Made by a program: the position numbers and the translations under genes
NCBI GenBank assembly: GCA_963723355.1
Contig: CAVRQQ010000022.1
Coordinates: 71,346 to 135,345, forward strand
Reading direction: 5' to 3'
Length of the DNA: 64,000 bases
Source: JAFDBW01 sp963723355
GTDB lineage: Bacteria > Desulfobacterota > Desulfuromonadia > Desulfuromonadales > BM103
The notes under the pieces: model-generated
Seen by the model: the letters and a program-made list of their open reading frames with translations, nothing else
Told to the model about the DNA's origin: nothing
Database searches by the model: none
Shown here: positions 9,727 through 18,846 of the stretch, piece after piece
Position numbering within the stretch: the stretch's first letter is position 1
How the letters are laid out: every line of letters begins with the position of its first letter

Positions 9727-11244
9727 ATGAATCAGAAACATAGTTCTGTCGCCGTCCTCGGGGCTACCGGTTACATCGGAGCCCGGCTCGTGCCGAAACT
9801 TCTTGAATCAGGGCTGAAGGTGCGCGCGATTGGCCGGAATCCAGACAAGCTCAAAGGCAGGATTTGGAGCAATTCTGTCGGCGTCGAGACAGTGTTCGGG
9901 GATGTGTTCGATATGGACTCTCTCGAGCAGGCGGTCTCGGGATGCGAGATTGTGTATTACCTGGTCCATTCAATGAACCCGAATGTTGGTGATTTTGCCG
10001 AGGCCGATCGAATTGCGGCAAAGAATATGGTGGAGGTCGCCGATAGAACAGGTGTCAGGCGCATAATCTTCCTGGCCGGTCTTGGTGAAGAAAATGTTGA
10101 TCTGAGTCATCATCTCAAATCACGCCGTGAGGTTGAACAAGTTCTGCGCTCCGGCAATGTGCCGGTGACAACGCTCAGGGCCGCGATGATTATCGGCTCC
10201 GGAAGTGCTTCCTTTGAAATCCTGCGCTATCTCGTCGAGCGACTGCCGGTGATGGTGACTCCGAAATGGATCTTCACCGAATGTCAGCCGATTGCCGTGC
10301 GCAATGTTCTACACTATCTGGTCGCCTGCCTGGACTGTCCGGAGACGGTTGGTGAGACTTTCGATATAGGCACTGAGGAGATTGTCACTTACTGTGACCT
10401 GATGCGCATCTACGCGGAGGAGGCCGGATTGACAAAACGCCTGATCATTCCGGTGCCGGTGTTGACCCCACGACTTTCCTCCTACTGGATTCATCTGGTT
10501 ACGCCGGTGCCTGCTGCATTGGCCCGACCCTTGGCGGAAGGTTTGCGGAACCCGGTTTTGTGTAAAGACAACCGGATCAGGGAGTTGATTCCTCAAAGGC
10601 TGCTTGACTGTCGGCAGGCCATCCGCTTTGCTCTGGAAAAATTACGCCTGCAGCAGGTCGAAACGTCCTGGACCGATGCCGGTGCGGTGGCGCCTGTGGA
10701 ATGGAGCATACAGGAAGATCCTGACTGGGCGGGCGGTACGATTTTCAAGGATGATCGACGCATGCTGGTGAAGGGCACCGCGGAAAAACTCTGGCCGGCG
10801 GTAATGGGAATTGGCGGCAAGACCGGGTGGTACTATGCAGACTGGCTCTGGCACCTGCGCGGCTGGATGGACCGACTGATCGGTGGTCCCGGCCTTGGTC
10901 GCGGTCGCCGCGACCCGGCTGAAGTACAGGCCGGAGATGCCCTCGACTTCTGGAGGGTGCTGGCTGTTGATCCCGGCCACCGGTTGAAGCTGGTTGCCGA
11001 AATGAAGCTCCCGGGTGAAGCCGTTCTGGAACTGATCCTTACCGAGTGCGTTGACGGTACAACGGAAGTCCGCCAATGTGCTCGTTACAAACCGCGCGGT
11101 TTGCTGGGCCTGTTATACTGGTACTCGGTTCTGCCTTTTCACAATCTGGTTTTTGTCGGCATGCTTAAAGGGATTGCCAGAGCCTCGGGTGTTGAGATAG
11201 TCAGTGGCCCGACGGCCTTATCACTTCATGGCGAGAGACCTTAA
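9727..11244 (+). CDS. SDR-family NAD(P)-binding protein with DUF2867 domain
   Basis: A 505-residue protein with two parts. Residues 1 to about 300 form an atypical short-chain dehydrogenase fold beginning with the dinucleotide motif GATGYIGARL (residues 11-20). This is the YbjT/NmrA-like group often called nucleoside-diphosphate-sugar epimerase. Residues about 330-490 match the layout of the DUF2867 domain (SRPBCC-like fold), with GGKTGWYYADWLW and GDALDFWRVL stretches. Proteins with this fusion are widespread but their reaction is unknown. It is preceded by a good ribosome site and seems monocistronic or loosely linked to the lipocalin 86 bases downstream. Confidence 0.85.
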   Translation: MNQKHSSVAVLGATGYIGARLVPKLLESGLKVRAIGRNPDKLKGRIWSNSVGVETVFGDVFDMDSLEQAVSGCEIVYYLVHSMNPNVGDFAEADRIAAKNMVEVADRTGVRRIIFLAGLGEENVDLSHHLKSRREVEQVLRSGNVPVTTLRAAMIIGSGSASFEILRYLVERLPVMVTPKWIFTECQPIAVRNVLHYLVACLDCPETVGETFDIGTEEIVTYCDLMRIYAEEAGLTKRLIIPVPVLTPRLSSYWIHLVTPVPAALARPLAEGLRNPVLCKDNRIRELIPQRLLDCRQAIRFALEKLRLQQVETSWTDAGAVAPVEWSIQEDPDWAGGTIFKDDRRMLVKGTAEKLWPAVMGIGGKTGWYYADWLWHLRGWMDRLIGGPGLGRGRRDPAEVQAGDALDFWRVLAVDPGHRLKLVAEMKLPGEAVLELILTECVDGTTEVRQCARYKPRGLLGLLYWYSVLPFHNLVFVGMLKGIARASGVEIVSGPTALSLHGERP

Positions 11245-11330
11245 GGGATTTAGATGATTTATGCGCCGCTCTGCAGGCTGGAGTTTGAGCAGGCCCTGCC
11301 TGGATTGTTCGGTACGGACAGGAAAACATC

Positions 11331-11870
11331 ATGAGCCCACGCCCTAAACTGATATTCGGTCTCGTTTCCTTGTTGGCAACCCTTTGCGGGTGTGCTGTGC
11401 AGGATCGGTCTCTGCCGCCTCTGGAAACGGTCGCCGATGTCGATTTGCAGCGCTATACCGGCACCTGGTACGAGATCGCGCGATTCCCACACAGGTTTCA
11501 GAAAGACTGTTATGCAACCCGTGCAGTGTATACCTTGCGAGAAGATGGTTTGATCGGGGTTTACAATGAGTGTCGTAGGGGGGCTGCCGATGGACCGATC
11601 AAGGCGGTAAAAGGCAAGGCCCGTGTCGTTGACAAACAAACCAACGCCAAGCTCGAAGTCTCTTTCTTCTGGCCTTTCTGGGGAGACTACTGGATCATCG
11701 ATCTCGACCCCGACTATCAATGGGCCGTAGTCGGTCACCCGAGCCGCAGCTATTTGTGGATTTTGAGTCGGCAGGAGACAATGGAGGCAGAGGTCCTGGA
11801 TGGCATTCGGCTGCGTCTGCAGCAACAAGGCTATGATTTAAGCCAACTGCTGATTTCACCCGTGGACTGA
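11331..11870 (+). CDS. blc: Bacterial lipocalin, outer-membrane lipoprotein (Blc-like)
   Basis: A 179-residue lipoprotein. The N-terminus is a signal with the lipobox LCGC at about residues 17-20, so the mature protein starts at a lipidated Cys. The lipocalin signature GTWYEIARFPHRF follows near residue 44, with the conserved NxCRRG-type segment (YNECRRG) and DPDYQWAVVG farther on. Bacterial lipocalins of this type bind fatty acids or lysophospholipids at the outer membrane, often under envelope stress. A hairpin lies directly after the stop, between this gene and the convergent methyltransferase gene. Confidence 0.9.
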   Translation: MSPRPKLIFGLVSLLATLCGCAVQDRSLPPLETVADVDLQRYTGTWYEIARFPHRFQKDCYATRAVYTLREDGLIGVYNECRRGAADGPIKAVKGKARVVDKQTNAKLEVSFFWPFWGDYWIIDLDPDYQWAVVGHPSRSYLWILSRQETMEAEVLDGIRLRLQQQGYDLSQLLISPVD

Positions 11871-11891
11871 TGCCGTGGTCCGATACGGCAT
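11870..11891. terminator. Hairpin between convergent genes
   Basis: ATGCCGT (11870-11876) pairs with ACGGCAT (11885-11891) over an 8-base loop. A T6 run begins seven bases later on the plus strand. It lies exactly between the lipocalin stop and the stop of the minus-strand methyltransferase, so it may serve both. The distance to the T run makes this only a candidate. Confidence 0.4.
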
Positions 11892-12524
11892 CTAAAGTTT
11901 TTTCATCAGGACCGTACTGAATTCGTCCAGTATCCGGTTTTTGATGACCTCGCACCCCTGCCTTTGATAAGCCTGTCGCACGTCAAAATTGTATTCCCAC
12001 AATATCCCTGACAAGAGCAGCGTCCCTCCCTGGCGCAACTTCTTGCTTAAAGGGTCTGCGATGTCGATCAGTATGTCGCCATAGATGTTGGCCAGAATGA
12101 CATCAAAGCCGGCCTCGCTGACTTCATCGAGAGTCCCTGTAATATGGGTGACACGATCCTCCAACCGATTAAGAGCGCAGTTGGTTCTGGCCGTTTCAAC
12201 GGCCCGGGCCTCAATGTCGACGCAGACAGCATCTTTTGCCCCGAGTTTCAGAGCCGCTATGGCCAGGATCCCGGTCCCGCTGCCCAGGTCAAGTATCCGT
12301 GCGGCATTAAGCTCTGCCATGCTTTCCATGAACTCGAGACAACTGCTGGTCGTCTGATGTTCGCCGGAACCGAACGCGCCACGCTGCATGACCAGGTCAA
12401 TGCGGTCGGCAGAAGGGTTGCTGTCCTCCGGAGCGATGCGGAATCTTGAGCCGATGTTGAAGGGTTGGTAGGTCATATATGTTTGGTCAGGGGGAAGAGG
12501 TGAGGGAAAAGAGTAAGGCGGCAT
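11892..12524 (-). CDS. PrmA-like SAM-dependent methyltransferase
   Basis: A 210-residue class I methyltransferase. FGSGEHQTT near residue 50 is the characteristic PrmA motif (FGTGxHxTT), and ILDLGSGTGIL near 76 binds S-adenosylmethionine. ILANIYGDIL near 145 matches the NPPY-like catalytic position of PrmA (NIxxxxL). It is about 80 residues shorter than ribosomal protein L11 methyltransferase and lacks the N-terminal substrate-recognition domain, so the target may be a different protein. It follows the AEC permease gene on the same strand with a 40-base gap. Confidence 0.75.
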   Translation of the reverse strand: MPPYSFPSPLPPDQTYMTYQPFNIGSRFRIAPEDSNPSADRIDLVMQRGAFGSGEHQTTSSCLEFMESMAELNAARILDLGSGTGILAIAALKLGAKDAVCVDIEARAVETARTNCALNRLEDRVTHITGTLDEVSEAGFDVILANIYGDILIDIADPLSKKLRQGGTLLLSGILWEYNFDVRQAYQRQGCEVIKNRILDEFSTVLMKKL

Positions 12525-12564
12525 GACCTCTTACCCCTTTCCGCTTGCCTCCTACCTTGTCAGA

Positions 12565-13510
12565 TTACAAACCCTGGCTGCGCAGAATGAGCAGGGCAAT
12601 TGTATATGTTATCGCCGAAAAAAGGGTCGAGAACATGACGATTGTCCCCGCCAGTTCAGCATCTCCTTTAAGCTGGTCCGCCATGATGTAGTTGGCCGTT
12701 GCTGCCGGTGTTCCGGCAATCAGGACCCCGATACCCAGGTCCAGTCCCTCGTACGCCCATGGCTATCAGGAGTATTGCAGCGAGGATCGGCATCCAGATG
12801 GTTTTTGCACCACTGGCCAGGGCCGCTTTGGCCAGGTCGCCACGCAGTCGGTCGATGGAGAAGCCGCCGCCGATTGCCAGGAGAGCGAGGGGCAATGTCA
12901 TGCCGGTGGCAATTTTCAGGCTGCGATCAAGCACCAGCGGAACAGGTAATTCAAGAAAACTCCAGGCAATACCCAGGAACGAGGCGAGGATCAGAGGGTT
13001 CAGGGCGATCTGCCGCAACCAGAAATTGGCCCCTCGCTGTTCACCATCGCCTCGATGCGGCCAGAGCAGGGCAAAAATGGCGTAAAGGTTCAGAAACGGT
13101 ACGATAAAGCCCATCAGGATACCGGCCCTGGTCAAGCCGGTCTCTCCGTACGCGTTCAGGGTGATGGCCAGCCCGATGTAGGCGATGTTGCCGCGAAAGG
13201 AGCCCTGGCTGAAAACGCCTCTTGCGTTGGCAGGGTAATTTCTGAATACAGCATAGGCGTATGAGGCAAGGAAGGTGATGGTCACGGCGACGATTGATCC
13301 GATGACCAGCCGACCATTGAAATTGGCAAAGAAGTCTGCCGTGCCGATTTTGTAAAAAAGCAACAGGGGCAGGCAGACGTAATAAACCAGCCGGTTGGTT
13401 TGTTTGAGAAAAACCGTATCGATCAGTCCCAGTCGGCGCAACAGCCAACCGAGCGCAATGACTGAAAAAACCGGCAGGACAATATTGACAATGTCGGTAA
13501 AAAGGTTCAT
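12565..13510 (-). CDS. AEC-family (auxin efflux carrier-like) permease, frameshifted near the 3' end
   Basis: An inner-membrane transporter of about 314 residues with some ten hydrophobic helices. The N-terminal half contains GWLLRRLGLID and a typical CLPLLLFYKIG segment. Read literally the frame runs 280 codons to 12668 and ends in a Gly/Arg-rich tail unlike the family. Shifting frame near 12750 restores a normal C-terminus (GVLIAGTPAATANYIMADQL, then a final helix) that stops at 12565. The A-N-x-x-I-M-A pattern of that tail is typical of AEC permeases. These transport small organic acids or similar solutes; the substrate is unknown. The break is one base and may be a sequencing error. Confidence 0.8.
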
Positions 13511-13779
13511 CGGTGCCCTTTATGCTCAATGCCAGTCAGAATACAAAATTCAGTCCATGGAATACAGTACAAAAGAGACCCGGTCTGACGAATAGCTTCC
13601 TCTTTGACCTGAAAGATGACAAAAGGCTTGCCGTCAGTGAACCCTGGCTCTTGAATGATTGTCTTATCGAGTTGAACGCTAAACAAATCAGAATAATGAA
13701 GTGGACAGCCTACGGCTTCGAAGCAGCTTATCAAAATCATTTTATGCTGTGGTCCTACCAAGGCTTTGCTTTTTACTCC

Positions 13780-13851
13780 CATTGTATAATATTCTACACA
13801 TAGCGAGATTGTCATTCCCCTGGAATGGTTTCTGTTCACTACGAGGATATG
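13780..13851 (+). promoter_or_regulatory. Probable promoter and leader of the histidine kinase gene
   Basis: The 340-base gap between the divergent AEC permease and kinase genes is AT-richer than its surroundings. It contains a perfect -10 box TATAAT at 13785-13790. No good -35 is found at 16-18 bases. A ribosome site GAGGA (13843-13847) supports a start at 13852. Small frames in the gap look non-coding. Confidence 0.4.
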
Positions 13852-14976
13852 ATGCAGGATACCCGGAGGACATATTATCTGCGACTTGCAATAATTGCCG
13901 GGCTGTTGTTGTTGATTACTGCCCTTCATTACCTGACTACGACACAGAAGGTCGGCGCTCACGATGTCTATCGACGGCTCTATTACGTGCCGATCGTTTT
14001 CGGTGGCCTCTGGTTTGCTCTTCGCGGTGGCATTCTGACCTCGATCCTGGCGTCGCTGCTTTATATGCCTCATGTGCTTTTCCACTGGCAGCACCATCCG
14101 TCCATCGCCCTGGAGCAGTACCTGGAAATTGTCCTGTACAATGTCATTGGCGGTCTGACTGGGTTCCTCGCCCAACGCGAACAGCAGCAGCGGATACGTT
14201 ACCAGAAGGCTGCGGAAACCCTCGAAGACAGCTACCAGAAGCTCAGGGAGCAGGCCGACCAGATCATCGAGATTGAAGAACAGTTGCGTCGCGCAGACCG
14301 GCTCTCGGCCCTCGGCGAGCTTTCTGCCGGAATGGCCCATGAAATACGCAACCCGCTCGGTTCCATCAAGGGGACCGCGGAAATCCTGCGCGACGGTGTT
14401 GCAGCGGACGATCCGAAACAGGAGTTCGCGGGCATCCTGATCAAGGAGGTCGATCGCCTCAACCGGGTGCTGGAGGATTTCCTGCGCTTCGCCCGACCGG
14501 AACCGGTTGAACAAGGACGCTTCGTTTTGCAGCACGTCATCGGTGACGTGCTCGACCTGACCAGGCAGCAGGCCGCCCGCAACAATGTCGACGTGGCTAT
14601 CGACCTCGGTGACGAGATCGACATCCGCGGCCAGGGCGAGCAGCTCAAGCAGGCCTTTCTCAACCTGGTCCTGAACGCACTCCAGGCCATGCCGAACGGC
14701 GGGGCTCTGAAAATCTCGATGCGCGCATTGCCGCAAGAAGTGCAGGTTCTGGTCAGCGATAGCGGACCCGGGATTGCCCCGGAGGACCGCGAGAGGATCT
14801 TCAACCCGTTCGTCACGACCCGTGACAGCGGCACCGGTCTCGGCCTCGCTATCACGCAGCGTATCATCCAGGGACATGGCGGCCGTATCATCCTCGACAG
14901 CAGACCGGGTGAGGGGGCCTGCTTTACCGTTTGCCTGCCAAGACCGCAGAAGGAAATGGAGCCTGTGGAATCATGA
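13852..14976 (+). CDS. Membrane-bound sensor histidine kinase (NtrB/AtoS-like)
   Basis: A 374-residue sensor kinase. Three or four hydrophobic helices occupy roughly residues 1-115 with no large periplasmic loop, so it probably senses a membrane or intramembrane signal. A coiled-coil linker follows (about 120-160). The phosphoacceptor His lies in GMAHEIRNPLGS. The ATPase domain has FLNLVLNALQAMP (N box), DSGPGIAPEDRERIF and GTGLGLAI (G boxes). I prefer the ATG at 13852 because GAGGA is five bases upstream; an ATG at 13825 would add nine residues. It overlaps its response regulator by four bases (ATGA). Confidence 0.92.
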   Translation: MQDTRRTYYLRLAIIAGLLLLITALHYLTTTQKVGAHDVYRRLYYVPIVFGGLWFALRGGILTSILASLLYMPHVLFHWQHHPSIALEQYLEIVLYNVIGGLTGFLAQREQQQRIRYQKAAETLEDSYQKLREQADQIIEIEEQLRRADRLSALGELSAGMAHEIRNPLGSIKGTAEILRDGVAADDPKQEFAGILIKEVDRLNRVLEDFLRFARPEPVEQGRFVLQHVIGDVLDLTRQQAARNNVDVAIDLGDEIDIRGQGEQLKQAFLNLVLNALQAMPNGGALKISMRALPQEVQVLVSDSGPGIAPEDRERIFNPFVTTRDSGTGLGLAITQRIIQGHGGRIILDSRPGEGACFTVCLPRPQKEMEPVES

Positions 14977-16362
14977 ACAAAGCCAAGCTTTCCGGACGGG
15001 AAGGGCAACCCCTGCGTAAAGTCCTTTTGATCGACGACGATGATTCGTTGCGGCGCGTGACCGAATATTCACTGCACTCCGCCGGTTTCCACGTTCTCAG
15101 TGCCGCCAATGGCAAACAGGGCCTGGCATGCTTTCCGTGCCGATTCACCGCAGGTCGTGATTACCGATATCCAGATGCCGGGACTATCCGGTTATGACGT
15201 CCTGCAGCAGATCAAAACCGAACGCCCTGAAACCATTGTGATCGTCATCACCGCCTACAGCTCGGTTGAAAAAGCTGTCGATGCAATGAAGCAGGGGGCT
15301 TATGATTACCTGGCCAAGCCTTTCAGTCGTGACGAGCTGGTCATCGTCGTCGAGAAAGCCTTCAACCTGCTCGGCCTGCAGGAAGAAAATCAGCGCCTGC
15401 GCGATGAACTCGAGCACCAGGTCGATTTCAGTCACATGATCGGCATTTCTGATGGCATGCAGAATGTCTTTGAGATGGTCAGGAGGGTCGCGCCGACCGA
15501 GGCTAGCGTCTTGATCACCGGCGAGAGCGGTACCGGCAAGGAGCTCATTGCGCGGGCGATTCACCAGGGGGGGACGCGTTGCAAAGCGCCTTTTATCGCG
15601 ATCAATTGTGCGGCAATACCTGCCAATCTCCTCGAAAGCGAACTGTTCGGTCACGTCCGCGGCGCCTTTACCGGAGCCGTCCGTGACCACGCCGGAAAAT
15701 TTGAACAAGCCCATGGCGGAACCCTGTTTCTCGATGAAGTGGGCGAAATGCCGATTGAACTGCAACCCAAACTGCTGCGCGTGCTCCAGGAAATGGAGGT
15801 TGAACCCCTCGGTGGCAAGGTCCGCTCGGTGGATGTCCGTATCATCGCTGCGACCAACCAGGACGTCGAGCATGCAATACAGGAAGGACGATTTCGCGAG
15901 GACCTCTTCTACCGGCTCGCCGTGATTCCGATTGAGCTGCCGCCGCTGCGCAGACGAGTCGAGGATGTCCCGCTGCTGGTCAGACATTACCTGGAGCGAT
16001 TCAGTCGCGGGGCACCCCTGGATATCAGTGCTGAGGCATTGGCCTGCATGACAGCGTATCCATGGCCCGGAAATGTCAGGGAATTGCAGAATGCCGTTGA
16101 AAGGCTGGTTGTCATGAGCCAAGGCGGGACGATTGAATACCATCATCTACCGGCCAAATTATGTACGCAGACAACCATATCAAGGAACCGGGTTGTTGAA
16201 TTGCCTGCAGAAGGATATCCTCTCGAAGAAATTGAAAAAGAGGCTGTTATGCAGGCCCTTGAGCGCAATCAATGGAACCAGACCAAGGCTGCCGGTTTCC
16301 TGCAGGTGCCGCGCCACACATTGATCTACCGGATGGAGAAATATGGTATTAAAAAGGCATGA
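14973..16362 (+). CDS. NtrC-family sigma-54 response regulator, frameshifted in the receiver
   Basis: The cognate regulator, about 462 residues once repaired. The receiver domain starts with KVLLIDDDDSLRR. Near 15129 the frame breaks within the receiver, and the next frame continues with RADSPQVVITDIQMPGLSG carrying the phosphorylated Asp. Removing one T in GCATGC restores GLAAFRADSP. The AAA+ domain has GESGTGKE (Walker A), GAFTGA (sigma-54 contact) and the ATNQD stretch. A Fis-type helix-turn-helix (KAAGFLQVPRHTLIYRMEK) ends the protein. Read literally, the longest piece is 15100-16362. A single inserted base as sequencing error is the simplest explanation. Confidence 0.88.
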
Positions 16363-17698
16363 GGCGCGTGGCGCGTGGCGCGTGGCGCGAGAAAAATGCA
16401 AAATCATTATTTTGGCAATTCTTCTGTTACTGGTTGCTTTGTCTTCAACGGCTTACGAGAGGCGGTCGGCAGTGGTGGAAACGGTTGCCAAGGCCGGACC
16501 GGCAGTGGTCAATATCCGCACGGAGCAGATCATTCAGCGTCGGGCCACCCCTTACTTCGGTTTCGGCGATTCCTTCTTCAACGAGTTTTTCAATCAGTTT
16601 GCCCAAACGCGCAGCTATCGGACCCAGGCGCTCGGTTCAGGGGCGATCATCGACAGCCGCGGTTTTCTGGTCACCAATGCACATGTCGTGGAGAAGGCAT
16701 CAAAGATATATGTGGCGTTGCCAGGAGAACGCAAGGAACGTGAGGCGACGCTGGTCGGAGTCGATCACTCGACCGATCTGGCTGTGATCAAGGTGGTTGC
16801 CGAAGCGCCCCTGCCAAGCCTCGATTTTGCTGCCGACGACGATCTTATCCTGGGTGAGACAGTGATCGCGATCGGCAATCCACTTGGTCTGGAAAACTCC
16901 GTTACGACCGGTGTGATCAGTGCACCGAAGCGCAGGTTGCCGGACGGTGAGGGGGGTGTCTCGGTGTTTATCCAGACTGACGCCCTGATCAACCCGGGCA
17001 ATTCGGGTGGGCCTCTGCTGGATATCAACGGCCGGTTGATCGGCATCAACACGGCGATCATACAGCAGGCCCAGGGGATCGGTTTCGCCATCCCCATCAA
17101 GGTGGTCCGCCGTATCGTTGAAGACCTGATTGCCCACGGCAGGGTCAGGCCTGCTTATTCGGGATTCCTGCCCGGAGAGATCAGTCGGACCATGGCTCGT
17201 TCGCGGGGTGCCGGCGGAGTCCTGGTTACCGAGATTGACTCCGGTTCACCTGCGGAGCGCGCAGGCCTGCAGGTTGCCGATGTGATCCTTGAAGTCGATG
17301 GAATCCAGGTTGACTCGGCTTCGGAATATCTCTCTCTGCTGAGAACCTACCCGCCGGAAGCAGAGGTCAAACTGGCCGTGCTGCGTGGTGAAGGTGAAAC
17401 TGTAGCAGTTGTCAAACTCGCCGAACTGCCTCGCAATTACGCCTTCAACTACTTTGCGCGGCAGTTTGGTATCGTGGTTGAGGAAGACTCACAGGGGGTG
17501 CTGGTATCCGAAGTGTTGGAGAATTCCCCTGCGGCACGCATCGAGATGAGGGCGGGCGACAGGCTGGTAGAAATTGAGGGCCTGCGAGTCGAGAACCTGC
17601 AAGCTTTCGAATCACGTGTTGAAGCTACCTTGGGCCGATTGCCGCTGAGATTTACCATCTATCGCGGCAACCGTGGCTACATCATTGAGTTGCCCTGA
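16343..17698 (+). CDS. degQ: HtrA/DegQ-type serine protease with two PDZ domains
   Basis: A 451-residue envelope protease/chaperone. A hydrophobic segment at about residues 20-36 acts as signal peptide or anchor. The trypsin-like triad is visible: His in TNAHVV, Asp in STDLAVIKV and Ser in NPGNSGGPLLD. Two PDZ domains follow (about 270-355 and 370-445), the layout of DegP/DegQ. The start overlaps the regulator gene by 20 bases and has GGAG just upstream. Residues 6-16 are encoded by a 7-base tandem repeat. Position behind the kinase/regulator pair suggests a stress-response role. Confidence 0.9.
   Translation: MVLKRHEARGAWRVAREKCKIIILAILLLLVALSSTAYERRSAVVETVAKAGPAVVNIRTEQIIQRRATPYFGFGDSFFNEFFNQFAQTRSYRTQALGSGAIIDSRGFLVTNAHVVEKASKIYVALPGERKEREATLVGVDHSTDLAVIKVVAEAPLPSLDFAADDDLILGETVIAIGNPLGLENSVTTGVISAPKRRLPDGEGGVSVFIQTDALINPGNSGGPLLDINGRLIGINTAIIQQAQGIGFAIPIKVVRRIVEDLIAHGRVRPAYSGFLPGEISRTMARSRGAGGVLVTEIDSGSPAERAGLQVADVILEVDGIQVDSASEYLSLLRTYPPEAEVKLAVLRGEGETVAVVKLAELPRNYAFNYFARQFGIVVEEDSQGVLVSEVLENSPAARIEMRAGDRLVEIEGLRVENLQAFESRVEATLGRLPLRFTIYRGNRGYIIELP
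16363..16390. repeat. Tandem 7-base repeat GGCGCGT (4 copies)
   Basis: Three exact copies of GGCGCGT followed by GGCGCGA, just after the response regulator stop and inside the first codons of the protease gene. The unit is not a multiple of three, so copy-number change would shift the protease frame. A related sequence lies in the opposite orientation at 31411-31440. Confidence 0.8.
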
Positions 17699-17713
17699 CG
17701 ATCAGGTGAGACG

Positions 17714-18160
17714 ATGAAACTTCTTGCTGATATGGATGATCCAAGACAGCCGGATATCGCCCAGTTCGAACTCGAGGAGTGGATCGACAGCTCTCCGTTC
17801 GAGGCGCTGCTCGGCCTGAAGATCGAACGTTCAGCTGACGGAGTAGCCGTACTCAGCATGCCCTTCACGGTAAAACTGGCCAACGGCGGCGGAGTCATGC
17901 ACGGTGGTGCGATGACCGCCCTGGCGGATACGGCTGTCGCCATGGCGATCAAAAGCCTGCTGCCGAGCGGGACAAAATTTGCGACGACGGGATTAACCAT
18001 GGAATTTCTCGCGCCGGTCATCTCCGGTGTTGTCTACGCATCTGCCGGGGTGAAAAACACCGGAGAACGCTCCTTCGAAGGCGCATGCGAATTGCGTGGC
18101 GAGGATCGCCAGCTCTACGCACGTTTCACTTCGGTATTCAAGGTTGCACGACAGCAGTAA
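17714..18160 (+). CDS. PaaI-type hotdog-fold thioesterase
   Basis: A 148-residue hotdog-fold protein of the PaaI/YdiI type that hydrolyses acyl-CoA thioesters in the cytoplasm. The central motif GGGVMHGGAMTALADTAVA (about residues 56-74) is the conserved hotdog helix with its catalytic-region HGG. It is followed by TGLTMEFLAPV, another family landmark. It begins 15 bases after the protease stop and is probably in the same transcript. The acyl substrate is not predictable. Confidence 0.88.
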   Translation: MKLLADMDDPRQPDIAQFELEEWIDSSPFEALLGLKIERSADGVAVLSMPFTVKLANGGGVMHGGAMTALADTAVAMAIKSLLPSGTKFATTGLTMEFLAPVISGVVYASAGVKNTGERSFEGACELRGEDRQLYARFTSVFKVARQQ

Positions 18161-18203
18161 AGGACGTTTTTCGCTCTCTGGTGGATCTGGTTGTCCAGAC
18201 TGG

Positions 18204-18232
18204 TTGACATTTTTCTCCCCGTGGGTTTACAT
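18204..18232 (+). promoter_or_regulatory. Candidate sigma-70 promoter of the tlpA-ccdA pair
   Basis: A perfect -35 box TTGACA (18204-18209), a 17-base spacer and a weak -10 TTACAT (18227-18232) in the 145-base gap before the thioredoxin-like gene. Confidence 0.4.
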
Positions 18233-18305
18233 GAAAACAAATATCCGGTTTTTTCTATGTAAGACAATTCAAGCTAGAGATACGTGTTTCATGAAGGATT
18301 GATAT

Positions 18306-18842
18306 ATGCGACGTCTGATGTTGATTGTTCTGGTTTTGCTCGTGGTCTGCGGTGCCGTTTATCTTTATACCGCTGGCAATTCGCAGCCGACTTATAATTC
18401 GGTGAAAGCGGTTGCGCCAGGCAACCCGGCCCCGGATTTCCAGCTGGAAGATAACAACGGCAACCAGGTCTCCCTCTCTGCCCTGCGTGGCAAAGTCGTG
18501 TTGGTGAATTTCTGGGCGACATGGTGTCCTCCGTGCCGGGCGGAAATGCCCTCAATGGAGAAACTTAATAATGTGATGGCTGGCGAAGACTTTGTCATGC
18601 TGGCAATCAATGTCGAGGCAAACGGCCGGTTGTCAGTTGCCGAATTTCTGAAAAAGACCCCGCATACTTTCCCGATTCTCTATGATGAGCAGGGCGTTGT
18701 GCAGCAACTGTACGGGGTGTACAAGTTTCCCGAGTCCTTCGTCATCACCAAGGATGGGATGATAGACGACAAGGTGATCGGTGCCATCGATTGGGCCCAT
18801 CCTGAAACCATCGCTTACCTCAAGGGATTGACGAAGGGCTAG
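18306..18842 (+). CDS. TlpA/ResA-like membrane-anchored thioredoxin
   Basis: A 178-residue thiol-disulfide oxidoreductase facing the periplasm. One N-terminal hydrophobic helix (residues about 4-22) anchors it. The redox site is WATWCPPCRAEMPS near residue 75. The AhpC/TSA-like frame with NFWATW, SLSALRGKVVLV and YKFPESFVI is typical of TlpA/ResA proteins. The gene directly precedes ccdA, which supplies reducing electrons through the membrane. The pair most likely keeps apocytochrome c heme-binding cysteines reduced, useful in a cytochrome-rich bacterium, though other substrates are possible. Confidence 0.92.
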   Translation: MRRLMLIVLVLLVVCGAVYLYTAGNSQPTYNSVKAVAPGNPAPDFQLEDNNGNQVSLSALRGKVVLVNFWATWCPPCRAEMPSMEKLNNVMAGEDFVMLAINVEANGRLSVAEFLKKTPHTFPILYDEQGVVQQLYGVYKFPESFVITKDGMIDDKVIGAIDWAHPETIAYLKGLTKG

Positions 18843-18846
18843 CCTC

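Noticed and set aside
13513..13803. A 96-codon plus-strand frame between the AEC permease and the kinase
   Set aside because: No ribosome site, no recognisable motif, and it covers the divergent promoter region.
13507..14877. A 456-codon minus-strand frame opposite the histidine kinase
   Set aside because: Shadow of the kinase gene that also runs through the AT-rich intergenic gap; no protein features.
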